The translations under genes were made by a program, and so were the position numbers. A DNA stretch of 64,000 bases from the NCBI RefSeq assembly GCF_002865645.1, contig NW_020194684.1:4937952-5001951 (forward strand). The letters run 5' to 3'. Positions 22,835 through 34,900 of this stretch are shown piece by piece. Source of the stretch: Hyaloscypha bicolor E (Eukaryota > Ascomycota > Leotiomycetes > Helotiales > Hyaloscyphaceae). The stretch's first letter is position 1; each line of letters starts with the position of its first letter. Under the pieces are notes generated by a model that was not told where the DNA came from, searched no databases, and worked only from the letters and a program-made list of their open reading frames with translations.

Positions 22835-24948
22835 ATGTCAACACAACCCCCCAATCCGCAGTTGATGGGCAGAACGAACGTCGCAATGGCGGTCGCTCAG
22901 CAAAAGTCCAAGCCGGCTGCAAAGCCAAATTCGGCCCCGAAAGGAAAGATGCAGATGCATAGACGGTCGCGTACAGGTTTGTTGGACTTTACTTTAATTC
23001 TGGTTACTTTCCTTACTGTCGCCTCGTGCTCGCGTTCTCCTCGACTAACTCGGACCTCGTAGGCTGCTACACATGCAGACTGCGACGAAAAAAGTGCGAC
23101 GAGGGCTCTCCGTCCTGCACTGCCTGCAAACATCTCGGGCTCCGATGCGAATACAAGAGGCCCATGTGGTGGAGCAACAATGATCAGCGCCGGCTGCAAA
23201 AAGACAATATCAAGATGATCATTAAGAGGAAGAAGCTCACCGAGAAGACCACCTCTGCCACCAACCAAGTCATGGACACCGGTGCAGAAACTCCCCCTGG
23301 GCTGTCACATTCTCTACCAACTTCGGCTACTTTTTCCGATCCTCTTGATCGCACTCGGTCAGCATCAATCGACTCCCAACTGTCACTCTTCGACTTCAAT
23401 GCACCGCCACACATCGCCGACTACACAGCCTACAATGCGCAAATGCACTCATCTCATTCACAATATGCTTCAATGTACCCAGAATTCTCCCCTTACGAAA
23501 TCGACGTCAAGACAGAGCGACAAATGTTCGTCAACGACATTCCCACCCGCCGCGAGTCGACAATTTCAACGTTCAGCACCTACCACCCACCCCCGCCTCC
23601 TGAAGCGATGCTGCCATCATTTCCAGTCGACAACGAGTGGGATGTCACGTACGACGAGCGGAGGGAATCTCTGTCGGAAGAGACTCTGAACACAAACCTC
23701 TTTGATTTTTGCCACGGTCCTCCCACGACCGTTCGCCAAGTTGCTATTGAGCTTGACGAGGGCGATCAGCGACTACTTGATCACTTTGTCTCCGATGTTC
23801 TTCCTACAGTCTTCCCAATTCTTGAGACGAATCAGCACGGATCTGCGAGAACGGACTACGTTCTGCCCGCTCTGCAAAGCAACAAATGTTACCTGCACTG
23901 CTGTCTCAGCATTGCGGCCCAACACTGCAAAGCCACGCTGAACATCCAAGGCGAGCAAATTGACAACGACATCATGCGCCATCGATATGCCACAATCTCA
24001 GAACTCTGCGAGGCGCTCAATCGCGACACCAATCATTCTGAGATTTTGGAAGCAACCCTTGCGATGATCTTCTTCCAATGCTCTGTTGGCAGACTCGACG
24101 ACTCTCTCCCAGATATCCCATGGCACCAACATTTCCAAGCCGCCATCTCTTTGGTACAAAAACTCGAACTCAATCGCATGGTATCAGAATCACATGATCT
24201 GATGTCCTTCAATATGACGCTCACATCGTGGATTGACATTCTCGGATCAACCATCCAAGGACGCGCGCCAACTTTCGCCCACACCTATCGCGAAAAGCAC
24301 CTCTCGCCAACCAATTCGTCGCTCGGACTTCGCGAACTCATGGGTTGCGAAGATCGTGTCATGTATCTGATTTCCGAGATTGCCTGTCTGGAAGCTCTGA
24401 AGAAAGACGGCATGGACGATATCCAACTTTGCCAACACGTCCACGCTCTCGGCGATCAGATTGGCTTGACCGAGATCGGAGACCCTGGACCAAAGATCCC
24501 ATTCAACGCCAACGGTGTTCTCAGCCCAAAGCAATTGAGCAAGAACATGACTGCTGCTTTCCGAATCGCTGCACGGATTTATTTGTGCAGTCTTGTCCCG
24601 GGTTTCTCTCCGAGTCAAGCGAGCTGTGTCGGCTTGGTTTCCAAGCTCACTCAAGCGCTTGAATTTATCCCTTCTGGCCAAGTTGGGTTCGATCGCAGTC
24701 TCGTGTGGGTATATCTCATCGGTGGATCGGTCAGCACAATGGACTCTCCATTCCGCTCCTTCTTGGAAGAGCGCTTGTTGGCTCTCGGCGATCTGGCAAA
24801 TTTTGGCAGTTTCGGCCGTGTTGCCTGCCTCTTGAAGGAAGTCTGGTCGCATGTTGATGGACGCTTAAGTCCTGGTGGAGGTGAAGCACACTACGTCTCC
24901 TGGAGAGACGTTATGCAGATGAAGGGCTGGGATTTCTTGTTGATCTAG
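22835..24948 (+). CDS. Zn(II)2Cys6 transcription factor
   Basis: Exons 22835-22976 and 23063-24948 (675 aa). The 86-bp intron has a GACTAAC branch-like motif and splits the codon just before the zinc cluster. The binuclear cluster C49-x2-C52-x6-C59-x6-C66-x2-C69-x6-C76 (GCYTCRLRRKKC, then C-T-A-C and LGLRC) is followed by a basic linker (KMIIKRKKL). A fungal-specific regulatory domain of the Fungal_trans_2 type fills the C-terminal half (ILEATLAMIFFQCSVG, LPDIPWHQHFQAAISL, MTLTSWIDILG). It is a nuclear DNA-binding regulator; the domain pattern resembles regulators annotated as acr-2-like, from memory. Targets are unknown. It stands alone, with gene-poor flanks on both sides and no adjacent biosynthetic cluster, so the neighbours do not suggest a regulon. 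Confidence 0.93.
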
Positions 24949-27190
24949 AATCCACGCCGAAGGACCTTCGACTGGTTTGAAGGTTTCCTGGTACATCTAT
25001 TGTGCTGCGATACAGAGTATCGCGATTCATTTCGACCGGACGTCGAGCGCCCAAAGCAGCGTCCTTAGAGACGACCGATTCAAGCATTGGGGTTAGACGG
25101 TTGAGCTGCGAAGCTCCGGGCTGGGCTAGGCTGGATAATAATATCCTTAATGGGCCCCCCGATTGCATCATGAAATGGGACGAACTAAGATCAACGAATT
25201 TGATCTGATGGGTGGGACCTGTGGTGACAGGTGGAACGGTGCATCACCGGGTGACGACTACAACGACGAAATTTTCCTTGAATCTACTCTCCTGTTCTAG
25301 TACAATAATCGCTCGCTCAACAAGAAAGCAAGCATATTTGGCATACCCACAGCAACGGCGTTTTGGTTGGGGTTTGTTTTTAATTTGCTTCGGGGCGTTT
25401 GATGGCTATCAACACCAGAGCGCAGCACAGGGCTGCGACTAGATTACATTCTACAGAGGATGGAAGGAAGGAACAAGAAGCGTGTCTCGAGGACTCTGAG
25501 AGGAGAGACATGGAATAGTGGGAACCGATGGAGTTCCGGTTCAGGGGCACAACAGGTTCCGCATCATAGGGTTTTTACGCTTTTTGTGTAACTTGATGAT
25601 ATAATTGAAACGATCCAACCCCTCCATGGCTCCGATATGTGATGCTGTGAAATGTTCATCCTGGTGAACGAACGTTCCAAGACCTCCTGGTATAAGTATG
25701 AAAATATTTGCCAGTAATGTATGATCTGTAATAGTAGTGAAGGCCCATTCATATACACAATACAGAAAATCATATTCAAAACCATGAGTCAAAAGGCTCC
25801 TTCGTCGAAACCAAGAATGTCCACGTGATCCAGCACCTCTGATCCCTAAATCTTACCATTCGGTCAACTCAACCTCTTGAAAAGACGATTTAAACTCTTT
25901 GTTGCATATCGCATCGGCAAAGTACGGCTCTCGCAAGTTGCCAAGTTCGTATTCCAATCTATTTGTTCTCGTTCTTCACGTACGTTAACTCGCATGTGAT
26001 GGTTCGATTTGGGGTTTTCGGGTACGATTTTTTTCGCGGGCGACTCCGACTAACAGAACCTGCAACAAACGGCGGAAAACGCACCAGCACAACAGGCCTT
26101 GTGACGCGGAGACGGGGCCGACCAGGTGATCTGTGGATCTTTCGGACTGAGCTGAGAAATATGCATGCATTCCCGTGATCTGGGTTGTCTGGTGGTTTTC
26201 GTGAGAACGGATTCTTGCTTCGCCCGCCCTGCAGGTCGAGGATTCAGGACCGACAGACTCTGAATCGAATGTTGCGGTCGTGTGACCTGGAGGAAGGAAT
26301 TCCGACTGGTGAGGTCCGTCGCAGGCCGTTTCCTCTGCTTCGGTTCAGCTCATCTTGTACTGGCATCAGTCATCCAGCCAAGTGCGTCCTCTCGGATGGC
26401 CGAATTGCCTTGTTGGGCCGCGATACGTCTCAGAGGGACCATCTTTGCCCGGACACCTGCTTTCTCTGCTTATCCAGAATGCCATGAAGACGTCCCAGCC
26501 TATCGCGCGTGTCACGGCACGGGGCCGCATATGAATGGCCAATTACAGCCGCCAGTGGCGAGGTGTTTCAAAAAGTGAAGCGCGACGTTGAAGCGAAGTC
26601 TGAACAGCGCTTCGCAACCTCTCGTTGACAACAGTTACGGCCTCTGAGAGACTGCACTGCCTCACCACTTTAGGCTCGCCCAAAGCGCCGTCGATAGCCT
26701 GTCCATTTTCTGGCCCCTTGAACCGCCGGCGTTGAAGAATCTGTAGCTATTCTAGCACCCCAGGAGCTATTCGAAGATACACGGTCGACGCGCGAAGGCC
26801 TCCCTGTTGGAAAGATGCGCTTCCGGACGCCTTTACCGCTATGGAACACGTCCGATGACGAAGGTGGGTGGTGATCGGGTAGGGACAAAGGAAATCGTTG
26901 TGGGTTAAGAACAGATGCCGCTTCTGGACCGTTCGTTCATTGTACCCTGCTGTTTCTCGAAATGTTTCTTTGTTGATTCATCAAGTCATATACTGCTTCG
27001 GAGTCATTGTCGCAGACTCAAACCGGACATTCGTGGAATCACACCTGTTCACTACGTCGATATTATTCATAGTGTAGTCTGTCCCTTTCAGAGCTCTCCC
27101 ACAATTCCCTACATCAACACCACAACTGCTCTGAAAGTTTCAGTGTTATCTGAAGGAACAGTTACTCTTTCAACTAACGTGGGTGGCATT
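24949..27190. other. 2.2-kb intergenic region
   Basis: 3' flank of the zinc-cluster regulator and promoter of the gene at 27191. Small frames (for example 25541-25792 -, 26185-26578 +) show no recognisable domains. The frame of the downstream gene is open back to an ATG at 26915, but that extension precedes an evident signal peptide and is probably 5' UTR. Confidence 0.5.
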
Positions 27191-28418
27191 ATGAGGTCGC
27201 CTCAAGGATTTGGGCAGTCGCTGCTCATGGCAGTCTGCCTTGCGAGCTCTGCGGCGGCGCGTTCAGCACATAACCTTTTCGAGCGACAAACGGTGTCTGC
27301 ATGTCCTGTATCAAATTTCGTTCCTTGTTCTCGAGCTGGTCTGCCATCAGATTTCTGCTGTCCCACGGGCCAAACCTGCATACCGCTGGCCGCGAATACC
27401 ACGGTCTTGTGCTGTCCTAACGGCTCAGACTGTACCGTCATCAAACCGATCGTTTGCGATATACAACAACAAAATATCACTGCACATCCAGACAATACCT
27501 TGAAAACAATAAAGCTTAATGTGGCTCTGCCAACCTGCGGGTCCAGTTGCTGTCCGTTCGGCTTTACCTGCAACACAACCGGAAACTGCGTAAAGAACGC
27601 GGACCAGACTATCCCACCTGAAGGAAGCACATCTTCAGCACCATCCTCAACAGCGACTACCACCTCAAAACCCGCCTCAACACCCTCCTCCAACACAACC
27701 GCCCCCCTCCCTCTCACAGCACAATGCAACAAGTTCCCTGCGATCGCCGTCGTAGCAGGTTTCTTCCCAGGGCTCGCCCTCGGCGCTGCTCTCGCCCTCC
27801 TTATTGCCTCATTTGTAGGCCTTCATAAGAGAAAAGAGCATGTAAAACGCCGCTCCGGCTCCTCCTTCGGGAACATCTCAGACCCGCAACCCACGAGCGA
27901 CATGCGCACCGATTTCCTGCGCAAGCCACCTCCAACACCCTCGACCACACGCAGCGCGCCGACCCGACGAAACACAATCCAAAGAGTGCGCTCAATATTC
28001 GGCAAATCGCCGTCTCCAAACGGCCTACCAGCTTCTCCCGCACCACCAATGCCGCTGAATATAAGAAGGCCGATGCCACAGGAGCAGAGGCCCGTGACAC
28101 CGATCATGCAGCGCGAGCCGAGTTATGAGGATATCAGTATCTTCACGGACGGCAACACGGCGAGCAGTTTAAGAGAGCAGGGACGGCAAAATGGGAGGTT
28201 GCAGGGGGGAGGAAATGATGTGAGGGCGAGCCATCAGACTACGTTTAGTGATATGATGGATCGCAGTGGTGTGCCGCCTGCTGGCTTGAAGAAGAATTCT
28301 CGTGAGTCTCCACCGCCTCCCCCTAGATGGGTCTAGGCCCCCGAACTCAAGCTAACTAAATTATCTAGCGTATGTCTACAAAGGCTCGCCGACGTACAAT
28401 TCGCCGGGGAGTAAATGA
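27191..28418 (+). CDS. Cysteine-rich single-pass surface protein
   Basis: Exons 27191-28301 and 28369-28418 (386 aa); the second exon adds YVYKGSPTYNSPGSK and is required for the family-like C-terminus. A signal peptide (SLLMAVCLASSAAARS) leads into an extracellular domain with paired cysteines (DFCCPTGQTC, VLCCPNGSDC, SSCCPFGFTCNTTGNC), then a Ser/Thr/Pro-rich stalk, a transmembrane helix (VVAGFFPGLALGAALALLIA) and a cytoplasmic tail of about 150 residues rich in Pro, Ser and Arg. It is probably a plasma-membrane sensor or wall-facing protein; such CC-rich domains are common in filamentous fungi and their ligands are not known. The start at 27191 was preferred over 26915 because it places the signal peptide at the N-terminus. 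Confidence 0.85.
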
Positions 28419-29398
28419 GGCAGATGAGGCTCTGGGTAATGATATGGTTTACAGATTTGGCCAATTTTGACGTGATTTTTTTATCTTCAGCGAGCGAGCG
28501 AGCGTGCGGCATTTTGCATGGTGTTGGTGGATCTTTTTATCTTACTGTTCTATACCTTCTTTGTGAATATATTTCTCCTTCTGCCATTTTCTCTTCCCTT
28601 GAAGGAAATGTGAAGTCAATTGCTAGTACTTACCGTTTTGAAGGTCCAAAAATATGCCAGCTTAGGAGTAAGAGCTGCCGTCATTACTCTGCGTACAACG
28701 TTATTCCAGATAATTTCAATCTCGAAGGGTTCGGGCCCAGTCATCAAGGTCTGCTCTTGAGAATGTTCCTCGAAATCTAATACGTTCAAATTCCCAGCCT
28801 TGGGCCAGAGATATCGCAATGTATAAACATTTTTGGGACATTCTGGTGATATAGGAGTTGTACGCGCAATTTTGAAAACAACATTTATCAAAAAAAAAAA
28901 TGTTTCGGAATGGCAAAACAGTTCGGCACACCGCCTTCTTTCGAAGGTCTTATGTTACGCATGCTTACATCTGCCCCGGTTTCCCAGGTAGAGTGGATAT
29001 TAAAGAGCTCCTCTTAACCGCTCTAAGTCACCGGACATTCGCTAACGTACTTGGGGAAGTGAGGTACCGTTCGGCCACGAAGCCGGTGAATTGGAAACAA
29101 GATATCTTATTTCATTACATACGTGCTTAACTCAAATTTTAACAGCCACGTCACATGTCCTACGTTATTCTTTCAATTGTTTCGTGTTTAAATTGAGGTT
29201 TTCCGTTCAACTTGTCACATTCACATTATTCATAAGCACGGTCATGGAAAGTTTACATTCTTGCTTTTTATCGGAAACATCAATGTATTGAATTGATATC
29301 TTTGCAATCTAGCTTGGATTTTGAATTCCACTCCCTGATATACCAGACATCAAATCTCAGGAATTTTGTTTTCGTTTCATTGCACTCTCAAGATCAAG
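28419..29398. other. Intergenic region
   Basis: About 1 kb with an 11-base poly-A run near 28890. No gene is recognised. Confidence 0.45.
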
Positions 29399-29896
29399 CT
29401 ACACGCTTGTACTTGTGCCGTTGTCTCCAGGAGGCGGACGAGGCACATCCTTCCTGCCAAGCTCGACTGCCACGCCAAAGTCGACGAACCAGGCAATAAT
29501 GAAGCAGAAGACTATAAACCGCGTCGGGATCACCGACTTGTGTGTCTTTATCCAGTGCCTTCGCTCTCGTCGTTCTCTTCGTTGTTGACTTCCGGGACTG
29601 GGAGACTGGGGTTGTTGCGCAGCGGGATTCTGGTTTTGGGTCTGATCCTGATCCTGATCCTGGTTCTCGATATCTGTGTTCGTGAGCCGACCGAGTGGAG
29701 CCCATGAAATTTGCGGGGGTTACGCGTGCTCATTCCGACTCTCTATATCTATGTTGGAGAGAGCCGCCCCCGAGAGCGAATTACTTTCGATCTCGAGTTG
29801 CGAGGGTCCGGTTTGGACTTGATCTGGGGTCTGGAGCACCAGGAGGGTCGAGTCGATCGATGCTTACTCGCGTGCTGAGGATTGAGGCTGTGACAT
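29399..29896 (-). pseudogene. Degenerate copy of the small membrane-protein gene at 30231-30575
   Basis: Related to the next gene in DNA and protein: QISW...NTDIENQ here matches RISW...HTDIENQ there, followed by a basic segment and a hydrophobic helix (FIVFCFIIAWFVDFGVAV). The N-terminus begins MSQPQSSARE (start at 29896), comparable to MTNYQPLAREY, but runs into TAA at codon 11. A second in-frame TAA lies just before PPQISW. A GTAAGC donor at the first stop could splice it out, but no acceptor bypasses the second stop. The C-terminal 100 codons remain open, with a TGATCC triplet repeat expanded into D-Q repeats. It is either a pseudogene or a copy with an unrecognised start. Confidence 0.55.
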
Positions 29897-30780
29897 GATG
29901 ATGGATTCGAATGAACTTTAAGTAGTGGCCAAGCTGACAATAAGGCATGAGGCTGTCTGATTCTTACATGGGAGTGTTCTGAACAATAAACATGATATGA
30001 TACCTTGGCTGATGCCGTTGACTTTATTGTCCTGAGTTGGTTTCTCTTTCAAGGAGACCCTCAGGTTAGCTGTTCAGTGATATGGGCTGTTCATGGAAAG
30101 CGAAATTTGATTTGGTTGAAAATATAATAAATTCTTACCTGTATTCGTAATCTTACGCTTGGAATCCACGATCTGAAGTACCGGGCATCATATTCAAGAG
30201 TTCCAAGAGGTTCTGTTCCACGGGCCCCCCCTAGTATAGACTACAGGTGTGCCCGTCTTCATGACAGTATTTCGAAACCGCGTTGACTAACTTGGTAATA
30301 CCGACTGCAACAGTAATGGCGACGCACAGGATCACGAACACGAGTATGGAAATTAACCAAAACTTCTTGGTGCGAAAGTAAGGCTTGATTCGATCCCATC
30401 GGGATCTGTAATCTGGTGTTCGAGATCCGTGGCTCTGGTTCTCGATATCTGTGTGAATGGGCTGAGGCACTAGGGGCCATGAGATTCGCGAGGGTTGTGT
30501 GTGGACTCTGTCTGGAGGTTGGAGGATAGAATCCGTGGATATGTATTCTCTTGCCAGGGGTTGATAGTTTGTCATGGTAGATGAAGATGATTTCTGGATA
30601 GATGGGGAGCCAAGCTAACCTCACAGCCTGTTACCTGCTTCTTACATAGGAGTTGTCTGAACAATGAACAATGATATGTTTCCTTCTTTGTTGTGTTGAC
30701 TTAATTGTTCTGTGTGGGATTCTCTTTCATAAAGAGTCTCCGGAGTAGCAGTTCTAATATGGACTGCTTACAGATACTAG
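29640..30780. repeat. Diverged direct duplication, about 0.75 kb apart
   Basis: Around 29655-30095 and 30440-30780 the same order of similar segments recurs. Examples: CTGGTTCTCGATATCTGTGT is identical in both, TTCTTACATGGGAGTG versus TTCTTACATAGGAGT, and GTTGACTTTATTGTCCTGAG versus GTTGACTTAATTGTTCTGTG. The similarity extends beyond the coding part into the upstream regions, so the whole locus was duplicated in tandem. Confidence 0.75.
30231..30575 (-). CDS. Small single-pass membrane protein, unknown function
   Basis: Single-exon frame of 114 aa from a true ATG at 30575. The N-terminal 70 residues are polar and Pro/Arg-containing (RSRWDRIKPYFRTKK just before the membrane). They are followed by one hydrophobic helix (FWLISILVFVILCVAITVAV, residues 72-91) and a short tail with two cysteines (KYCHEDGHTCSLY). 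No signal peptide is seen; the positive charges before the helix suggest an N-in tail-anchored or type II topology. I do not recognise a family. A diverged tandem copy at 29399-29896 shares the core motif xISW...TDIENQ, which supports this being a real gene. Membrane location is well supported; function is unknown. Confidence 0.65.
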   Translation of the reverse strand: MTNYQPLAREYISTDSILQPPDRVHTQPSRISWPLVPQPIHTDIENQSHGSRTPDYRSRWDRIKPYFRTKKFWLISILVFVILCVAITVAVGITKLVNAVSKYCHEDGHTCSLY

Positions 30781-31761
30781 TGTTCAGTAGAACTTCCTTC
30801 CACTCCCAGACCCTAATACGGAAACGTGGAGTCAGGTATGAAAAACATGGACGCTCGAGCATTTCTTGTCAAGCGGATTTGTTGGGAAAAGGAGGGTTGC
30901 TACAGATTACTTGCAGTTCCAACTTAAAAGCCCGGGAATAGCCTCAGCCATTCAGCCATTCGTCGTAAATATAAAATTTTTGAGTCGTCTGATGGGAAGC
31001 AGCCAGTCACTAGCCAGATCAGAAATGATCCTGTCACATTTCGGGTCACTCACAATCGATCTGCGGAACGAAAGAGTAGGCAACGTCCACCGCATTAGAA
31101 AAAGTGACCATGTACTTGACTAAGATGGCGGGCTTATGTGGATTTGGTCCTAGATTCTGTGTTCAAAGCTATGCCGAAGCGTCTAGTGTGCCCATCCATC
31201 TCTGGTGTACTTTTCATGGTGGTCTTTCTGATAGCGTGATCTGAGGAAGCAGAATCCAATGGCTGATTTGGGCTGAATGCCGCCGAATTCAGTTGTTTCA
31301 CAGTGCAGAGGAGAATAAAAAACCGCCTCTGAGAAGTTTGACACTGTTCCAAGAGACGTCACCTAAGACTTACCTTCTACGCTTCTGAGACTGGACCCTT
31401 CCCGCTTCGGATAGGGGACCGACCTTCAAATAGGGCACCAAGCATCTGGACCTTCAAAGAATTCCAGCAATTGCAAGCACTACGCAAAAAAGAACAATTC
31501 TCCACTTCCATTGACCAAAAACGGCTTCTAGCATGTGCTGCATCATTCCATTTCTACTGACCGAGCGATTTGTTGATTTTACGAGCCGAGTTTAACCCAG
31601 CAACCGAAAGGGGACCACGACCGCATTCACTTTTGAATGTTCAAATCACCTTTCCGCCTCGACCATCGGTTGGTATCGGTGTGACACATTTATCGACCAT
31701 AACTCTTCCTCCTTTTTACATCTACGCACATAGGAATTCCCCCATCATCAAGACCCCAGCC
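30576..31761. other. Intergenic region, divergent promoters
   Basis: Lies between the small membrane-protein gene (-) and the 2EXR gene (+). Its first 200 bp belong to the duplicated segment. No gene is recognised. Confidence 0.45.
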
Positions 31762-33593
31762 ATGGCTCGAGCAAAAGCAATTCTTGCGCCGAGACCCAAA
31801 GCGGCGACCAAGGCACCCACCGCCGTCTCGCAAAATGTCCGCGGCGATCATCTCGTTGACTTCCACATCTTTGCGGACTTGGCGCCCGAGCTACAAGATG
31901 CTATTTGGGAGTGTTGAGTCTCCTTCACCTTATATATATCTTCTACTAAACCTTCACAGTTTCGTGCTATTCGGCGCCCGAAATCATTCCCATGTTCATC
32001 AACGACCGCACCTTCAGGTTCCAGTTCAGAGAAGTACCTACTGTTCCAGCTGTACTTCAAGCAACCTCTGGCGCTCGCGCAATTGGTCTCCGTCACTTCA
32101 CCTTGGTCAAATTCGAAGAGCTCAACCGCAATTCTCCTCGCCATCCTCCACAGCCTCACGCCCAGCCAGCCCAACCAACCCAACCTGTAGTCCAACCAAT
32201 CCCATGGCAGTTTGCACCCAACCATGTCCAATACCTTCAGAATCAGCCTCCATGGCACAATGGCAACCAGCTTCCTCAGGCGACTCAGGGACATGGATGG
32301 GTGAATATTCTTCCCGGCCCTACGCAACCGGCCCTCCCGACAGCCACTCCTCAAGCCCCGAATCCTTTGGCACCGGCTACATATAGCGCTCAGGCTGCCA
32401 TTCAGGTTCAGCATAATCTACAACATCAAGGCGCTATCCACCCACTCGGACAGCAAGGTACACAAGTTCAAGGTGCTATTCAGCCATGGTTCCAACATCA
32501 GGCTCTCCAGGCTCTCACAATTGGTGGAGGTCCTCAGCAAACCACCGGCCAATCATTGGGACAGCAGAACATTGCTCAACACCAGCTTAATCAGGCGCAG
32601 AGTTCATTGGGAGGAAGTTTCCAGTCAACATTAACAGGACAACAAAGCTTCTCCCAGAACGTCAATCATTACCAGAGCATGTACGGAGGAAGCCACCAGA
32701 CAACTGCACTAGGAGGACCAAGCGTCACACACAACACCTCACAGTATCAGAGCCCATACGGAGGAAGCTTTCAGTCGACTCCACCAGGACAACAAAATTC
32801 CACTCAGCACAGTTCTCAACCTCATACCACCGGGCAACTTACCACAGTTCAAGCTTTCAACCCGCCCGCTGGTGCCGTTGCTGCATCTGTTGCCTTTGCA
32901 GGACATACATCCACTGCCGTCGTTTTACACCATAACCATCCTCAACGGCGCGTGCTTCCGGCGGATGATGACTCCGACAGATACTTCTACGTCAACCCTG
33001 GCAGTGACTGCGTCAAATTGCAAGTCGGCACAGCTACAAGATACCACTATCCCACATATGTCCTCACGCAATTCCCCCAAATTTTGACTCCTGTCAGCGA
33101 TGAAGGCAGAAGCGCTTATCTGCAACATATGCAACAAGCTTACACTGCGCCAACTCCATTTCCCGGTCCTGGCAGACTTCCAGATTTCCTTTCAAACATT
33201 CAACATCTTGCCGTCAATCTCGAACTCGCTCCATGCCATGCAACCATGCGATCTGATGGATTTAGGATCTGGCTGCAGAGACAAACAAAGGATTTCTGCG
33301 AGGTAATCGTCAAGTCTACAATCGCAAAGTTTCCAAAGCTCAAGAACTTGGATTTCCTCGTTGAGGGAGACTTCACTCATCGTGCGAATGATCGAATGGT
33401 ATTGAGACACTACAAACAAGCTCCCATTCAGGAGGAAAATGGCATTAATTTCGGACACGCTGAGCTGGGTCTTCTTGAGATGGAGATCAGAGTCTGGATG
33501 ATGAGCGAATATATGGGCAAGCATGGACCCGAAGGCCCGGAGGTCAGAATCGTTGTCCTTGTTCCTCAGCACTATTCCCAAACAAAGTGGTGA
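31762..33593 (+). CDS. 2EXR-domain protein with a long Q/P-rich insertion
   Basis: Exons 31762-31912 and 31960-33593 (594 aa, 47-bp intron). The N-terminus has the F-box-like opening typical of fungal 2EXR proteins (FHIFADLAPELQDAIWEF). The second conserved piece of that domain, DRYFYVNPGSDCVKL, appears only at about residue 390. Between them lie roughly 275 residues rich in Gln, Pro, Asn, Ser and Gly. These include three copies of an about 25-residue unit beginning GGSFQST or GGSHQTT (coding bases about 32608-32830). The C-terminal 200 residues are globular (LSNIQHLAVNLELAP ... FPKLKNLDFLVEGDF). 2EXR proteins are expanded in many fungi and their biochemical role is not settled. The insertion looks prion-like or phase-separation prone, which is inference. 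Family call is fairly sure; function is unknown. Confidence 0.8.
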
Positions 33594-34185
33594 TTGAAGA
33601 ATTAAGGCACTATTCCCAAACGAAGCGGCAGTTGAAGAATTGAGATGTAAAAATAGTTGATGATACCTTTGAGCAATTTTTCGAAAGGAAAAGCAAGTAT
33701 GACAGCATGGCGTTGGATGGTGGAGCAAACTTTCAGTTTCTAGAATACCAAGGAATGCAAGAGCAATGAATAGTCAGCCTTCCATTCCCCTTCACTTGCA
33801 ATTCGACAGCATCGACTTGGTAGAATGAACCGTGATTCGACGATATTTGACTGGGTACAACGAAGTGCGGAAATGTTGACTATGTAGAATGAGCAGCAAT
33901 TCGACAACATTGACTGCGTAGAATGAACCACAAACTAACAACAATAAATAGGGCCGGGTTAACTATTTCTTGCAATTCGGCAACACCGACCTGGTGGATG
34001 ATCCTAGACTAGTAACAATGAAAGGGGATGGGTCACGGGTCACCAACTTTCGCTAGGTGGAGTAGCGCTAGATAGTAAACAAGAATCGTACCTTTTCATT
34101 ACCACTATCCACACAGTGCTTGCATAAAAGCTCATAAGCATAGAAGATATCATACAGCATGAAATCTCCACACTCCCACACGCAA
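33594..34185. other. Convergent intergenic spacer
   Basis: 3' flanks of the 2EXR gene and of shr3. It contains one copy of the 67-bp repeat (34091-34157) and several near repeats of a GTAGAATGA..CAATTCGACA-like phrase between 33780 and 33990. Confidence 0.5.
34091..34157. repeat. 67-bp perfect direct repeat, copy 1 (shr3 3' flank)
   Basis: Starts CCTTTTCATTACCACTATCC and ends ATCATACAG. It is identical base for base to 38891-38957. It lies just past the shr3 stop codon, probably in its 3' UTR. Confidence 0.95.
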
Positions 34186-34900
34186 TCATTGCTTCTTCTT
34201 GGACGCCGATCTCGTCACATGTCCTCCACTCTTTTGGCTCTTCGCCTCCTTCTTCCCCTCTTGCTCCTTCTCGAACTTGGCAGCCTCGTCTGCGTCCTTC
34301 CGCTCAGCATACCATTGCCCAGCTTGCAGGACAAGGACACCAATGAGCACGAGTGCCAAGATGGTATTACTAGCAGCCAGAACTCTCAAGCTGTCTTCCC
34401 TGCCGACTACGATCTCGGTATCGCCTTCAGGCACGCCGTAAACACCTAGCGTCACGATTCTGAGGCCCTTGACGATATTGGTGATGTACACTATGACACC
34501 CACAACATATAGAACCAACGACGCGCCGTCGAAAAGAAGATTGGCCTCAGATGGCTTGAATAGCTTGATGAAGAAGCCGCAGAAGCCGACTGAGACGGCA
34601 ATGTGTAGTATGCGCGGGATGATGGGAGGTGAGGCGTGCAAGAACTTGAGATGCGTTTCTAGCTGGTCGTAGTACGCAGCTGGCGTCTCAACAGAGGTCC
34701 AGAGGAGAGGATAGTCGTAAGGGAAGGAGGAGAAGAGCATCCCGAGGAAGAAACATGTTGCTGTTTACTTGTCAGTGAGTGATGTTTGAAAGGAGGGGGG
34801 GCTTACGGCCAATGATCATGAAGGTCGCAAACGAGTTTGAGGCCGAGTAGCCCTTGGGCTTATCGTAGGTCTTGAAGATCGAGCCTTTGGTTGGGTCCAT
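34186..34900 (-). CDS. shr3: ER membrane chaperone of amino-acid permeases, Shr3 family
   Basis: Exons 34900-34807 and 34760-34186 (222 aa, 46-bp intron). Exon 1 encodes a short N-terminus ending SFATFMIIG, which joins PTCFFLGMLFSSFPYDYPLLW, the characteristic first membrane helix and loop of Shr3. Further hydrophobic segments follow (ILHIAVSVGFCGFFIKLF, LVLYVVGVIVYITNIV, NTILALVLIGVLVLQAG), giving four helices, and then a charged Lys/Glu cytoplasmic tail ending SASKKKQ, a dilysine-like end. Shr3 resides in the ER and is needed for folding and COPII packaging of amino-acid permeases. The start at 34900 was chosen because it opens the spliced frame. It is divergently transcribed from the SRPBCC gene at 35358. 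Confidence 0.92.
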
